The notes below the pieces were generated by a model that was not told where the DNA came from, did no database searches, and was given only the letters and a program-made list of their open reading frames with translations. DNA of 64,000 nucleotides, taken from positions 7,564,001 to 7,628,000 of the forward strand of contig CM070583.1 in NCBI GenBank assembly GCA_036346355.1, in the 5' to 3' direction. Positions within the stretch are counted from its first letter, which is position 1. Each line of letters opens with the position of its first letter. The position numbers were made by a program, and so were the translations under genes. The DNA is from Rhipidocladum racemiflorum. Its lineage: Eukaryota; Streptophyta; Magnoliopsida; Poales; Poaceae. Positions 10,001 through 20,805 of this stretch are shown in pieces.

Positions 10001-11836
10001 ACCTTCTTAATGAAAAAAGAGCTTCTTTTAAGCCAGACCAGAAGATGTTTCATATGATGATTTATATGTACAAGAAAGCTGGTGACTATGCCCAGGCTCG
10101 TAAGCTGTTTGCGAATATGTCCGAGAGAGGAATCCCACTATCTACAGTCACTTTTAATAGTTTGATGTCATTTGAAACAGATTACAAGGAAGTTTCAAGT
10201 ATTTATGATCAGGTACTTCCCCAGCTTAACTTCACAGTCAGTACACAGTGTGATGCTACACTGTATTGAAGATATAATTTTTTCTTCTTTTCCGTAAAAA
10301 ATGCCATAACTTTTAGATGCAAAGAGCTGGACTAAAACCAGATGTTGTGAGCTATTCCCTTCTCATCAAATCTTATGGGAAAGCTAGGAGGGACGAAGAA
10401 GCATTGGCGGTTTTTGAAGAGATGCTTGATGCTGGAGTCAGGTTCATTCTCCTTTCATTATCTTCTTGTCTTGATACAGTTTGAGCATTGATCGTTGTGT
10501 TGGGGAGATCTATGTAATCGTGAACTAGTCAAAACCGTGATGTTTAAGGCTTTAAGCTATGAGGACATCATTTGTCCATGCGAAGTTTCAGTTAACAGTT
10601 ACTACATCTGGCCATACTCTTGGCACCATTTTTTTTTTCTGAAAAAAGTTGTTTTGTATTAATTGAACATGTGCCACTCCTAAGCACATTGAAGAGTTTT
10701 CATTTAGGCACATACAAATGACAGGTTCCGTGCTGTTCATGTCGGACCATGTGATTGTGATCAAATCTGACCTCTCAAATCATAATAATAAGAGGAAGTT
10801 AATTTGGAGGCTCTCTTTCATGAAAGCAAGTTAGTACTCTATTGCATGTACAGGTTAAAAACCATATGCTTAGCTAACCAAGTTTTCACTAAAGAATAGC
10901 TGCTTGAGATCAATGTCTTCTGGTAAGAGGTATTCTAAAGTATGCTATAGGTGATTAAATTTGCTGTTATTTTTCCAGGCCAACACGCAAATCATATAAT
11001 ATTTTGCTTGATGCATTTGCAATATCTGGATTGGTAGAAGAGGCTCATACAGTTTTCAAGGCCATGAGAAGACACAGGTACAACTTCTATTATTCTACTT
11101 AAATTTCAGAAAGAAATTTAAGTATGGGTTTCTCACGTTCACACTTTGCTTTTGCAGGGTTGAGCCTGATCTCTGCTCTTACACAACAATGCTCTTAGCT
11201 TATATAAATGCTTCTGATATGAGTGGAGCTGAGAAATTCTTCCGTCAGATTAAAGAGGATGGTTTGAAGCCCAATGTTGTTGTTTATGGAACTCTGATGA
11301 AAGGCTACTCAAAGTTAAATAATGTTGAGAAAGTAATGAGAGTATACCAGAGAATGCGGTTGCAGGGTGTTGAACCTAACCAGACTATCTATACTACCAT
11401 CATGGATGTACATGGCAGGAACTCAGATTTTGGAAATGCTGCAATTTGGTTCAAAGAAATGGAAGCTCGTGGATACCCACCAGACAAGAAAGCAAAGAGC
11501 ATCCTACTTTCTCTTGCCAAAACACCTGAAGAACAACAAGAAGCAAATGAGTTGGCCAGGAGTGGCGCAATTCATCTGGAAGTAAAACCCAATGGAATGA
11601 CGTCTGGTTTAGAGTTGGATGGTGCTGATGATTATGAAGGTGGACAAACTGATGCTGGAAATCACCGTTCATTAGATGGTGCATGCGCAGCAAGTGATTT
11701 AAATGGTAAAACCGGGGCTGGGAACAGTGATTTTGGTGAGGAGGAGGATGACGATGATGATTACGAGGAAGAGGATGATGAAGAGTTCAATTTTGTTTCT
11801 TTTAAAGATAAGAGAGAACTAAAATTTGTGACTTGA
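1079..11836 (+). CDS. P-class pentatricopeptide repeat (PPR) protein, probably organellar
   Basis: The CDS joins 1079-1131, 1995-2313, 2450-2740, 9964-10212, 10317-10441, 10979-11077 and 11158-11836. That is 1815 nt, or 604 residues plus TGA. All junctions are GT/AG and the phases fit. The N-terminus is short and Ser-rich, then basic, as in a plastid or mitochondrial transit peptide. About ten tandem PPR motifs of roughly 35 residues run from residue 139 to about 500, with typical words such as SYNILLDAFAISG and TYGTLMKGY-like helices. The C-terminus is very acidic (Glu/Asp run at about 572-588). From memory the order and sequence match the Arabidopsis At3g59040 type, a single-copy PPR protein. 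P-class PPR proteins bind organelle RNA and support processing, stability or splicing; the target here is unknown. Intron 3 is swollen to 7.2 kb by nested antisense transposons, but no exon is damaged. ATG 1079 is chosen because it alone gives a phase-correct splice to 1995. Confidence 0.9.
1132..1994 (+). other. PPR intron 1, with GT microsatellite and G-run
   Basis: The intron has GT at 1132 and AG at 1993-1994. Near its 5' end it holds a (GT)n run (about 1170-1186) and then GGTGGGTGGG followed by a G-rich tract with a run of about 14 G (about 1191-1225). An alternative acceptor at 2004-2005 would break the phase with exon 1. I see no gene in this intron. Confidence 0.7.
2741..3754 (+). other. 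PPR intron 3, left part
   Basis: This is AT-rich intronic DNA before the retroelement insertion. Open frames here are short and have no recognisable motif. A TGTGACACCC word at 3490 resembles an LTR start. Together with an LTR-like promoter at about 9450 it could be one older LTR split by the family F insertion, but I could not find a matching duplication. Confidence 0.5.
3755..3868 (-). repeat. family F 3' LTR
   Basis: On the + strand this reads TGTTATGAATAG ... ATCCTTAACA, with TG/CA ends. It lacks 19 bp found in the other copies; the missing part lies between short direct repeats AGATAAGGCAA. The CCCCCC run just to its right (3868-3880) is the polypurine tract read on the minus strand. 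Confidence 0.9.
4005..8031 (-). mobile_element. hAT DNA transposon nested in family F
   Basis: The ends are CAAGGTTATTAAAACG (4005) and CGTTTTAATAACACTG (8031), imperfect terminal inverted repeats of the plant hAT type. An exact 8-bp duplication AAATCGAG lies at 3997-4004 and 8032-8039, the length expected for hAT. Subterminal regions are rich in CGTTTAAACG words, typical transposase-binding repeats. It carries a broken transposase gene on the minus strand. The 8-bp duplication is still perfect, so excision has not happened. Confidence 0.93.
4548..7205 (-). pseudogene. hAT transposase with BED zinc finger, DUF659 and dimerisation tail, frameshifted
   Basis: Reading leftwards from ATG 7205-7203 there is a Ser/Ala/Pro-rich start and a BED-type zinc finger (CNLC ... 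HLAGGYGDVTKC). A frameshift near 6925 follows, then a DUF659-type catalytic region (MSDGWTDRRGRQ ... VTDNGANY) to about 6165. After several frameshifts and stops, coding similarity continues at 5821-5402, then 5280-5140 (DWWLAYGG ... SSSGCERNWS, the hAT C-terminal dimerisation motif), then an acidic tail ending at 4548. Introns of the original gene probably lie near 5340 and 5040-5140. Several disruptions make an active product unlikely, and I see no sign of domestication. Confidence 0.85.
8040..9079 (-). other. family F interior, non-coding, two contrasting halves
   Basis: From 8040 to about 8560 the + strand is purine-rich, with repeated AGCCGAGTCGA / GAAGAA words. From about 8600 to 9079 it is GC-rich and open in several frames at once, which reflects composition rather than a gene. 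No gag, protease, integrase or reverse transcriptase motif is visible on either strand. The GC-rich half may be captured host sequence, but I do not recognise it. Confidence 0.6.
9080..9137 (-). promoter_or_regulatory. primer binding site and 22-bp palindrome in the family F leader
   Basis: On the minus strand, one or two bases after the LTR, comes GGTATCAGAGCC (9135-9124), a tRNA-iMet primer binding site. About 22 nt further, at 9101-9080, lies a perfect 22-bp palindrome with half-site CCCCGGGAGTC. A GC-rich palindrome at this place resembles the dimer-initiation stem-loop of retroviral and some Ty1/copia genomic RNAs. The primer site call is strong; the dimerisation role is inference. Confidence 0.75.
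9138..9270 (-). repeat. family F 5' LTR
   Basis: 133 bp, TGTTATGAATAG ... ATCCTTAACA on the + strand, with AGTAC duplicated on its right. It is the 5' LTR because the primer binding site adjoins it on the minus strand. Confidence 0.9.
9276..9665 (+). repeat. possible LTR or promoter remnant in PPR intron 3
   Basis: The stretch contains CTCTATATAAAGGAGG (about 9440-9455) followed by AATTAAGCAATCAAGAATTAATC, an arrangement common around the TATA box and start of transcription in grass LTRs. Boundaries and duplications are not visible. The remaining intron to 9963 shows nothing I recognise. Confidence 0.3.
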
Positions 11837-12040
11837 TGTTCTGAATCGTGGTGTATATTTTCTTTTTGCAAACTTATGATGGCATTTCCTATACAAAGGG
11901 ACTCATGATATTCTTGAAATGTCAATACAGCTGGTCTGAATAATGTTTGTCTAGCCTGGTCTGTTTGAAGGAAATAAGTTGAGTGCTGCTAGCCCATGCT
12001 ATATCATTGGAATACATTCCAATGGTACAGCAGTTTGATG
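11837..12040 (+). other. PPR 3' untranslated region
   Basis: AT-rich sequence after the TGA at 11834-11836. An AATAATG-type near-upstream signal at about 11938 may direct polyadenylation. The true 3' end cannot be fixed from sequence alone, and the GTTTCA-rich repeat begins directly after. Confidence 0.45.
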
Positions 12041-13015
12041 GGGTTTCAAGTTTTATAAGGTTTCGCATTTTGTGAAAAAAAAAGTTTCATGAAGGTTTTA
12101 GTGTGTTCCGTGAAAGTTTCATGCATGTTTAAAAGCAAGTTTCAACAAGTTTTATGTTTCAAAATGTAAGGTTTTATTTTTCAAAATCACAATTCTTGCA
12201 TGTTTGGATAACTTTCAAGTTTTAATAGTCAAATTCAAACAGTTTCAAGCACATCTCCCAAGTTTCAAGAAGTCTCGTCATGAAGAGTAACCAAGAAAGA
12301 AATGGTTACAAATTGGTGTGAAACTTAAACAGGACTTCATGAAACCTAATGAAGCTTACATGAAACAAGAGAGGAATCGTTACAAATTGAAATTGACGGG
12401 ATTTTTTTATGAAACTTGAACAAAACTCATGAAACCTAATGCAACTTGCCTGAAACTTTTGAACGAAACTTGATGAAACTTGTATGGAATCTAATGAGAC
12501 TTATGAAAATTTATGAAACTCGAATCAAACTTTCAAAAAGGTTTCACAATGTTCTAGCAAGTTTCATCTTTCAAAAGCAAAATAAAAGTAGGTCTCACCA
12601 AGTTCAAACATATTTCACATTTCAAAAGGCAAATTCAAGTTGGTTTCACCAAGTTCCAATAGCAATTTCACATTTCAAAGTGCAAAATTCAAGTAGGTTT
12701 TACTAATTTTCATGAAAGTTTTGGAAAGTCTCATGTTGGAATAACAAAATCCAAGTAGGTTTCACAACGTTACAGCAAGTTTCACCTTTCAAAAGCAAAA
12801 TTAAAAGTAGATTTCATCCAAGTTCCAAAAAGTTTTATATTTTCAAAGGAAAAATTCAAGCAGGTTTCACTAAAGTCCAATTAGCGTTTCATGTTTCAAA
12901 AGCAAAATTCAAATAGGTTTCAGCAAGTTCCAACTTCCAAAAAGCAAAATCCAAACAATGTCCAACATCTTCCATGTTTCAAAAGCAGAAAACCAAGTAT
13001 GTTTCAGGCAACAAA
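12040..13015. repeat. GTTTCA / TGAAAC-rich low-complexity block, first copy
   Basis: About 1 kb is built from degenerate words such as AAGTTTCA, GGTTTCA and CAAGTTCC. From about 12050 to 12290 the + strand carries GTTTCA, from about 12300 to 12530 mostly the complement TGAAAC, and from 12540 to 13010 GTTTCA again, so the block can fold back on itself. Unit spacing is irregular, so it is not a simple satellite. A second, similar block lies at 55075-55995. I do not know a named family. Confidence 0.6.
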
Positions 13016-13060
13016 GAAGATGAGGAGCTCACAAGTGAGAATGTGACCTCCATGGGTGTT

Positions 13061-15342
13061 TGTGGGACCCCGGACCTGCTTTCCGGAATCCCCTGTGTAT
13101 TTCTGTGCTAGTCCCAGATCAACGCTAGCACACACAGTTCACAGTGATGAATTATAACCAAACAGAACGAAGTTTCAGAACAAATATTAAGTACCAGCTA
13201 CAAGGCTATTTATTACATTATGCGGTCATATGACCAAAGTTAACAGCAGTGAAACGAATAACAAAACGGTAAAGCCCAAAAGACGCCACAGGAAAACGAC
13301 TGGGAACGTGAGCTTAGATATCTTGATGTCCTTCATCGAACTCCTCGGCGAAGTACTCACCATCTTCGACGGCATCTTAGAAATTCTCTGATGAAAAATT
13401 TGAGTGTAACACGTGAGTACAAACGTACTCAGCAAGTCTGGGAAAACATGCAACATGCAAGGCTTTCCAAGGATAGCTTATTAGGGTTCTTTTGCACAAA
13501 GCCAAGGTTCCACAAACTATACTTAGTATTAATTTTCATAAAGCATGTTTTAACAATTATTTGAACAGTAGAAATTATTTATAACTCTAGTGTAGGTTCT
13601 AGCCACCAACACTAATATATTGGCTCTATCCGCACATTTTAAAAGATCATGGTAATCAAGAACATGACTCCATCCGTCATGATTAAAACAGGTTCTGACC
13701 ACCTGACTGGCTCGATCTACTAGAAACACATCCAAGAGTTCTAACCGCTGCCGGATCCCAAAACTCCAGTTTTTAAAACCAAAAACCAAGTCTACCAATA
13801 TGAAAGCATTCTTCGCTTGCCCTTGACCATAGGCACGACTATTCGAATAGTTTTACACTTCAGAGGTGTACAACTTTACCTACAAGACATGATATTCTCT
13901 TGTTGCCATGCAATTAACACACTTCCTTTGGTGTGTTGGCAGAGAGATCATGACAAGGACTATACAATGCAATAATCTAACACGACTCCACCCACTGAGG
14001 TTTCACCGCTGTTAGGGTTCCATCTACCCAATACAGAAGCCCCCTCTTGCGCCGTGTGAGAAAAACGACTTGCCTCCATCCGGCACCCACATTCCACCAT
14101 CTGGCGAGTCTAAGTTAGACTACTACAAATTATTTAGCAAAGTCGTACCCATTATAGACATGTGGTTGTACAGTTGTGCTTAGAATGGGCAATCATAAGC
14201 GTCGATCCTTAATTGACTTGGGGCGGTACTTACACAATGAAAACCAGTGCTCCATCCGCACCCACCCGACATTCCATCCCGCCCAAGTCCAAACCATTTT
14301 CCTTTTATTTTTATTTTGCAAAAACAGTAGCAAATACATTGCTATATTTCTTTAAAACACATTTTAACCATAGTTTCAATGAATCCCACCCTTAGGTAAT
14401 TTGATCAATTTTGCAACTAAGCACATCTAACGCACTAAACAACATATTTCACAATGTAATATGAACATGGCAAATCTCAGTATCCTAGGGTTACAACTGT
14501 ACATAGATAACAGCATCAAGGAGGTATCATCAAATTCGGAGTAACTATCATCATAAAGTTCAACATCATATTTATGAAAATAGCAATGCAATTTATAAAT
14601 CATTATAAAAGCATTTTAAAGCATATGTTCATCGTGCGTCAAGGAGACTTGCCTTCAGCCGCAGCGAGGGTCTCGAAGTCTTGAGGTTCGGCGACGGCGT
14701 CGGTGACTTCAGCGGGTTCTTCGGCTACGCGCAAAATGGAGCGACAAATAAATAAAATAAAATAAATCTATAATTATAAAATTGATACTGGCAGAAAGAT
14801 CTTGAATTTAGATGACTTTAGTAATTTGAATGGATCCGATCCGAGTTCGGACGACAAAGATATGTGCGTTTGAATTCTCTAAATATGGAAATTGGAAAAT
14901 GAAGGAATATTTCGGGAATCTTTCTTTTTCCATGAATTTCTGGTTTTCCTAGTGTGTATGGCATGTGGTGATGTGGGGCCTGGCTGTCATTGGGTGAATC
15001 TTCTTCAAGCCATAGCCAAAGAACAGAGAAGATGGAACTCCTCTGTGCGCCGGCGAGAGAAGGCGAGCCGGCCGACGGCGATCGGTGGGGAAGGGCGGCG
15101 GCAGGCCGGCGACGGCGTGGCCGGAGCGGTGCAGCCGGAGGCAATAGGCAGAGCGCGCGGTGGCGACAAAAGACGGCGGCTAACGAATAAAATTTTTTTG
15201 GAGGATGGAACAGCAAAGGGGAAGTGAGCACCACGTAGAACGCGACGAGACGAACCTAGGGGTGTGGTCGGATTTTGGAGAGGATCACCGGATTGCGAGT
15301 AATTGACGACGAACGGAGCTCCAACCGGCAACACTGGCTGCA
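13061..15342 (-). repeat. old Tekay-like (Ty3) LTR, probably solo
   Basis: The + strand starts TGTGGGACCCCGGACC. A part at 13831-13890 (CTATTCGAATAG ... TTTACCTACAAGA) aligns by eye with the Z LTR at about 24856-24920 in the same orientation. The right end is uncertain: CAACA at 15333 or TGCA at 15342. No matching duplication was found. The GC-rich part at 14640-15300 has open frames in several phases and no motif. Confidence 0.5.
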
Positions 15343-15359
15343 ATCTACCAAGCAATCCC

Positions 15360-15822
15360 AGAAGAGTCTATTGGAATTTGGTTGCAAAAAAAACTCGAAA
15401 CTCACGAGTTAAACGAGTATTCATAAACTCGACCCGACTCGGCTCGAACTCATTCCTTAACGAGTCGAGTCGAGCCGTGATTTGAACTCGTTTAGATAAC
15501 AAGTTAAACGAGCCAACTCATGAGTTAAATGAACCAACTCGCGAGTTTAACGAGTTCTCTAAGTCGGCAAATATAGTTGTATATATGTGAGGCGAGGATG
15601 ATAACACATGGCATACTATATAATCTCAATAGCAATCCTCTTCTCAGATGACACTATCGAGTTTAACGAGTTTAATGAGCCAACTCGTGAGTTTAACGAG
15701 TCGAGCTGAGTTGAGATTTGAGCTCGTTAAAATAACGAGTCGAGTCGAGTTGACTTATTATCTTACCGAGTTTGACCGAGTCGAGTCGAGTCGAGCCGAG
15801 TCAGCTTGTTATCCACCCCTAG
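15360..15822. mobile_element. GAGTCGAG / CGAGTTAAACGAG-rich element, hAT-MITE-like
   Basis: This region is packed with AACTCG, CGAGTT, GAGTCGAG and GAGCCGAG words on both strands and ends GTTATCCACCCCTAG. Plant hAT-derived repeats often end in CTAGGGGTGG, which this matches when reversed. The left end is not recognisable. An unrelated 60-70-bp stretch at about 15585-15655 interrupts it. It abuts the copia gag relic exactly at 15822/15823. Confidence 0.45.
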
Positions 15823-17094
15823 GCATGGGATGTGCTCAAGGCACTGAATCAAGGTATGGATCAAGTGAAGGAGGTTAATGCCCATAATCTGAGGTGGGAG
15901 TTAGAAGGACTAAGGATGGGAGATGTCGAGAAAATATATGACTTTGCCACCAAAGTTATTTCTATTGTCGGCAAAATCCGAAGTAAGTGCCATTGCCGAG
16001 AAAATAGAAGGTTGAAGAAATCTATGTTCTGAAGAAAGTGTTGTGTTCGGTGTCCCCAAGGTTCATCCAAATAGCCTCAATTATTGAGGAATTTGGAGAT
16101 CTAAAGATAAAGACTCTAGAAGAGACTATTGGATCTCTGAAAGCTCATGGATTGAGATTATCTCAGCTGGGTGACAAAGTAGAAGAAAGAGCACTATTGA
16201 CACAGCATGAATGGAGATACAGAGAAGACCGGGATGGAGGATCATTCAGGGGACAAGGTCGAGGACACTCACGTGGACAAGGCCGTGGATACAATCAAGA
16301 TCAGGCTAAATCAGATAATCGTGATACTAAAGAAAGCTCTCAGAAGAAGAAGTTAGGTTTTGATATCAATAAAGCCAGGTGCTTTATGTGTCAGGAATTG
16401 GGACACTTCAAGTCAGATAGTCCACAGAGAAGAAAGAAGATTGAAAAAGTGAACCTTGTTGAAAAGCAAGATCAAGATGATGTGCCTACCCTGTTAGCAG
16501 CTGAGGTGTGTGAACTGCAGATCAGCTCCTCGGCAGAAATTCAGGAGGTCTTGCTAAATGAAGAAAGAATTAAACCCAGTCTAGGCAGTGGAGAGGATAG
16601 CAAGCTAAACAATGGGATTTGGTACTTGGATTCTGGTGCCAGCAATCACATGACAAGGTCTTGAAGCTGCTTCACTGAGCTAGATGAAAGAGTCACAGGA
16701 AAGGTGAAGTTTGGGGATGGATCTATCATTGAAATACTTCGAAGAGGGACGGTGTGCTTTAAATCTCTCTCAAGTGAACACAAGATACTCTCCTCGGTTT
16801 ATTTCATTCCAAGACTTAGAAGTAACATATTGAGTCTTGGGCAAATGGATGAGAATGGCTGCAAAACAATAATTGAGGATGGATGTTTGTGTGTGTTTGA
16901 TAAATCCAAGAGGCTGCTACTTAAATAAAGTAAAGAAAACCCCAAATAGATTGTACACTGTAAACCAGAATACTTCATATCCTGTGTGTCTGCTCAGTAA
17001 TTTGGATGATAATGATTGGAAGTGGCATGCTAGATTTGGACATCTTAACATTGATGCATTGAATCTAATGTCAAGGAATAACTTGGTGAGAGGA
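15823..17094 (+). pseudogene. Ty1/copia relic part 1: gag, protease, pre-integrase
   Basis: This is the 5'-truncated start of a copia polyprotein. It begins inside gag (AWDVLKALNQGMDQVKE-like, a UBN2-type domain) and shows a frameshift near 16025. A zinc knuckle at about 16379 (CFMCQELGHF) has its last Cys changed to Ser. The protease motif WYLDSGASNHMT lies at about 16620, a stop follows at about 16663, and the GAG-pre-integrase motif WHARFGHLN lies near 17023. The relic continues at 18755, 20012 and 49884; the gaps are later insertions. No LTR of this element is visible. Several stops fit C-to-T decay. Confidence 0.9.
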
Positions 17095-17772
17095 TGTGAA
17101 ATCATGTGCTGAAAAATTGGCTTATTAATGAATTTGGCATTGCAAAGTGGTTGTGCTTATGGCATGTGTGGTGCTTGTACATGCGCTGTTTCAAATGATT
17201 ACTCGATATGCTTGTGATAGCATGGTAATTGTTTTGCTTGATGCAATGCGCTCGTGTGAGTGGTTGCATGGACTAACATTGAGTCCACTTGGGAAGAACT
17301 TGTGCTCGGAAAATTATTTCGTGGTTTGTTTATGTGCATGTGTAGCTTGAGGTCGAACGTGGTTGATCACAGGGATTAGAACTAGGTTCTGGAATGAATC
17401 GAGGTTCAGACGATCAAGGATGTCATGCGGAACGTTCAGACTATAGAACAGTACACGTGAAGTCGAGGACGATGCAGCATAGCGACAGGTGGGCCGTACG
17501 CATGCAAATATAAGTTTTGGGTTGTTGTGTGCATATATTGGGCTATATGTAATTGGGCCAGGTGAATATGCATGCATGTATTTAAATACAACTGATTAGA
17601 GTTTGTTTAGTATAAATAGGAGAGGTCATCTCCTATTTTTTTAAAGCCGTAAAGTACAAAATAGAAGAAGAAAAAAGCTCCGACGCGGCGACCAGAACGG
17701 CAGAAAAAAGGCAGTGCCACACTTTTTTCGTGAAGCTACAGTGTCTGCTACAGTGATTAGGTGCTGCAGTAA

Positions 17773-18045
17773 GGTCCTGTTTGGTACGGTTCCAGATTCT
17801 AGTAGAAACAGAAACAGTTTCAAATTCTTGGTAAAAATATTTCAGGTAGAATCAGAATCACTGTCTGGAAACCGTTTGGCTAGCTGCCTGGATTCTGTGA
17901 ATCAGGGTGGAACGGGGTTGAGGGCGATTCGGCCCCGACGTGGAAAAAGAAGAAACGTTCCGAGGAGAATCGTTTCGAGCTTTAGCCCGTTTGGCTGGGT
18001 TTCTCCCAAATTCTAGTAAAAACGGCTCGGTTCCAAGTTGCCAAA
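17773..18045. mobile_element. Tourist-like MITE M1, copy 1 of a tandem pair
   Basis: It begins GGTCCTGTTTGGTACGG after TAA and runs to GTTGCCAAA, directly against the second copy. Internal words AGATTCTAGTAGAAA and GAATCGTTTCGAGC recur in copy 2 and, reversed, at 51117. A TAA target and GGCCCTGTTTGG end suggest the PIF/Harbinger (Tourist) class. Confidence 0.7.
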
Positions 18046-18282
18046 GGCCCTGTTTGGTACGATTCCAGATTCTAGTAGAAATGGAAATGGTTCCAGATTC
18101 TTGGTAGAAACATTTCAGGTTGGATTCTGTGAATCGGGTGGAAGGGTTGAGATCGATTCAGCCACGGTGTGGAAAAAGAAGAAACGATCCAAGGAGAATC
18201 GTTCTAAGCTTTAGCCCATTTGGTTCTATTTCTTCTAGAATCTAGTAGAAACGGACTGATTCCAAATTGCCAAACGGTGCCT
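18046..18282. mobile_element. Tourist-like MITE M1, copy 2 of a tandem pair
   Basis: It starts GGCCCTGTTTGGTACG and ends CCAAACGGTGCC followed by TAA. It is shorter than copy 1 by internal deletion. The pair shares one outer TAA duplication (17770-17772 and 18283-18285), so it may have moved as a unit or arisen by slippage. Confidence 0.7.
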
Positions 18283-18754
18283 AAATCGCTACTTTGTTTT
18301 GTGCTACAGTACTTCCAGTTTTTCTGTCTCTTCGTTTTCATTCCTGTTTTGGTTAATAGATTGATTTATTATTTCACCGTGATAATTTTGATTGATCTGA
18401 AAAGTTTGATTGGTTAATTCCTCATAGATCTTGATTAATCTCATTATCTAGTATAGTCAACTTGCGAAGGTCATAATTTTTGATCCGTAGATCCAATTGA
18501 GATGATTCTTATTGGGTTAGTTTTGAAATTGAATCTAGTTTCTACATTTAAAATTTCACATTAATCGGACGGTGGGATCTTTGGGAATTACTATTTTAGT
18601 GAATGTATGTCAATTTGTTTTTGTACAAACCGAAGCAAATTTTTATAATTTGTTTAGGGGTGTTTTGAGAATCACTAAAAATTGGTTTTAACTTTCACGC
18701 AATCATTCACCCCCCTCTGATTGCTATATTAGTGTATATCGATCCTACATAGGA

Positions 18755-19880
18755 ATGCCACATGTCTCACATGTTACTCAAGTTTGTGATGGCTGTGTGA
18801 TGGCTAAACATAACAGATCTCCATTCCCACATGCAACTCAGTACAGTTCCTAGAAACTGCTAGAATTGGTTCACAGTGATATCTGCGGTCCAATTAGTCC
18901 ATCAACACTTGGAAATAGAAGATACTTTGTATTGTTTGTGGATGATTTCTGAAGGCATATGTGGATTGAAGTGATTGCCACCAAAGATGAAGCATTTTCT
19001 GCATTCAAGAAACTCAAAGCCAAAGCTGAATTGGAATTTGGTTGCTAAATACAGATTCTAAGAACTGATAGAGGTGGAGAGTTTACAATGAAAATATTTT
19101 CAGATCTCTGTGAGAATGCAGGTATTAAAAGATAATTGATAGCTCCTTACACACCACAGCAGAATGGTGTGGTTGAGAGAAAGAATAGGACTGTGGTGGC
19201 AATGGCTAGAAGCTTGTTGAAAAGTAAGCAAATGCCTGGAGAATTCTGGGGAGAATCTATCACAACTGCAGTTTATATCCTGAACAGAAGCTTCACTAAG
19301 GCAGTCAAGGATGCTACTCCATTTGAGCTTTGGTATGGTTATCAACCAAGTGTGGATCACATGAGAGTGTTTGGTTGCTTAGTGTACTCAAAGGTTCCTA
19401 GTAATCACCTCAAGAAACTAGATGACAGGAGTAAGGCAATGGTATTTGTCGGGTATGAAGCTGGCTCCAAAGCCTATCGTTTATATGATCCTGCCGACAA
19501 AAGGGTTGTCATCAGTAGATATTTGGTTTTTCTTGAGGACAGAAAATGGGACTGGAGTTCAGAGGAGTCAAGATTGAAATCTTCAGGTATGTCATCGGAG
19601 TACTTCACAGTGCAATATGGAGGAAATACTGTTGATCACATTGGCAATACTGCAAATCAGCCTGATGCAGCACCACAGGGAAGTATTGTGAATGATGACT
19701 TGATAGAAGATGCAGTAGAGAATTAGGGAGGTGAGCCTCCATCTTTCAGTGATATACAAATGGAGGAGGATGAGCTTCAAAGTCCTGAGGGACTTGTGAA
19801 ATATCGATCATTGCACGATATTTATAATGAAACTTCTGAGGTAGAAGAAGAAACTGGATCATGTTTCTTATCCATAGAAG
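18755..19880 (+). pseudogene. Ty1/copia relic part 2: integrase
   Basis: This continues part 1 in the pre-integrase/integrase region. It shows the zinc-binding Cys pair (CDGCVMAKH) and an integrase core with HSDICGP, DRGGEF and TPQQNGVVERKNRT, giving the D, D and E catalytic positions. The connection region VFGCLVYSKVP ... FVGYE follows. In-frame stops are present, for example near 18851, 18950, 19047, 19132 and 19724. A family F solo LTR interrupts the relic at 19881. Confidence 0.9.
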
Positions 19881-20011
19881 TGTTATGAATAGCACTTGAT
19901 GTATTCAATATGAGGCCAATGGCCACAATATATAGAGTACATGAGGGAAAGAGATAAGGCAAAGGACAAGAGATAATGCAACCATCTATAACAGATAATA
20001 TATCCTTAACA
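19881..20011 (-). mobile_element. family F solo LTR (third copy)
   Basis: 131 bp, TGTTATGAATAG ... ATCCTTAACA, the same family and + strand orientation as the two LTRs in PPR intron 3. Flanks AGAAG and AGAGG give an imperfect 5-bp duplication. Removing it restores the copia reading frame across integrase and reverse transcriptase. No interior or primer site remains, so LTR-LTR recombination is the likely origin. Confidence 0.88.
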
Positions 20012-20805
20012 AGAGGCTTCGGCAAATCAGAACTGGAGACAGGCTATGGTGGAGGAGAAAAGCGCCATTGAAAGGAATGGTACGTGGGAGTTCTCAAATC
20101 TGCCAAAAGGGTTCAAAGCAATTGGACTCAAATGGGTTTTCAAATTGAAGAATACTCCTGATGGGAAGATCTCATAGTATAAAGCCAGATTAGTAGCTAA
20201 AGGATATATCCAAAGAAAAGGCATATACTACAACGAGGTTTTTGCTCCTGTTGCTAGATTGGAGACAATTAGACTTCTACTTGCTCTTGCTGCACAGAAA
20301 GACTGGGAAGTTCATCATCTCGATGTGAAATCAGCATTTCTAAATGGAGCCCTGGAGGAGGAAGTCTATGTTGAGCCACCTCAAGGTTTTGAGGTAAAAA
20401 GCAAAGAAGGGCAGGTCCTTAGGTTGAGGAAGGCCTTGTATGGTTTGAAACAAGCCCCAAAAGCTTGGAATTTCAAATTGGACAGTTGTTTGGTGTCATT
20501 TGGTTTTATGAGATCACCATTGGAGCATGCACTCTACACAAGGAGAAAGAATGATTCAGTCCTTGTAGTAGGAGTGCATGTGGATGATTTGATCATCTCT
20601 ACAATTTAAAGTGTGGATAGAAGATAAGTTTGGCATGAGTGGTTTGGGGTTGCTGTCATATTATCTTGGTATAGAGGTTCAGTAGACTGCAACAGGTGTT
20701 AAACTGAGTCAGTCGGCTTATGCTATGAAGATTCTGGATAAACCTAGTATGGGTAGCTGTAATTCTTGTCAAACACCCATGGAACCAAGACTGAGACTAA
20801 GCAAG
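20012..20805 (+). pseudogene. Ty1/copia relic part 3: reverse transcriptase
   Basis: The reverse transcriptase region includes NGTWEFSNLPKG, KWVFKLK, LDVKSAFLNGALEE, YGLKQAPKAW and the active-site motif HVDDLI (about 20579). A frameshift or stop after 20609 is followed by SYYLGIEVQ. The last residues before the next insertion are LRLSK. The sequence resumes at 49884 with YDTSPSVDTHLYRS, so the 29 kb between is inserted DNA. Confidence 0.92.

Larger units (their letters stand above)
17095..18749 (+). mobile_element. family W solo LTR, copy 1 (in copia integrase)
   Basis: The ends are TGTGAAATC ... TCCTACA with near-identical 5-bp duplications GAGGA (17090-17094) and TAGGA (18750-18754). A TATA-like TATAAATAGG lies at about 17612. 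The end region with CATTCACCCCCC is shared, inverted, with copy 2 at 39222. Two tandem MITEs inserted in it account for about 510 bp. There is no primer site, gag or pol, so it is best read as a solo LTR. It lacks the palindrome array of copy 2. Confidence 0.8.

Noticed and set aside
14640..15300. Possible GC-rich gene near the old LTR
   Set aside because: It is open in several frames with no motif and lies inside a sequence that aligns with a Tekay LTR layout.
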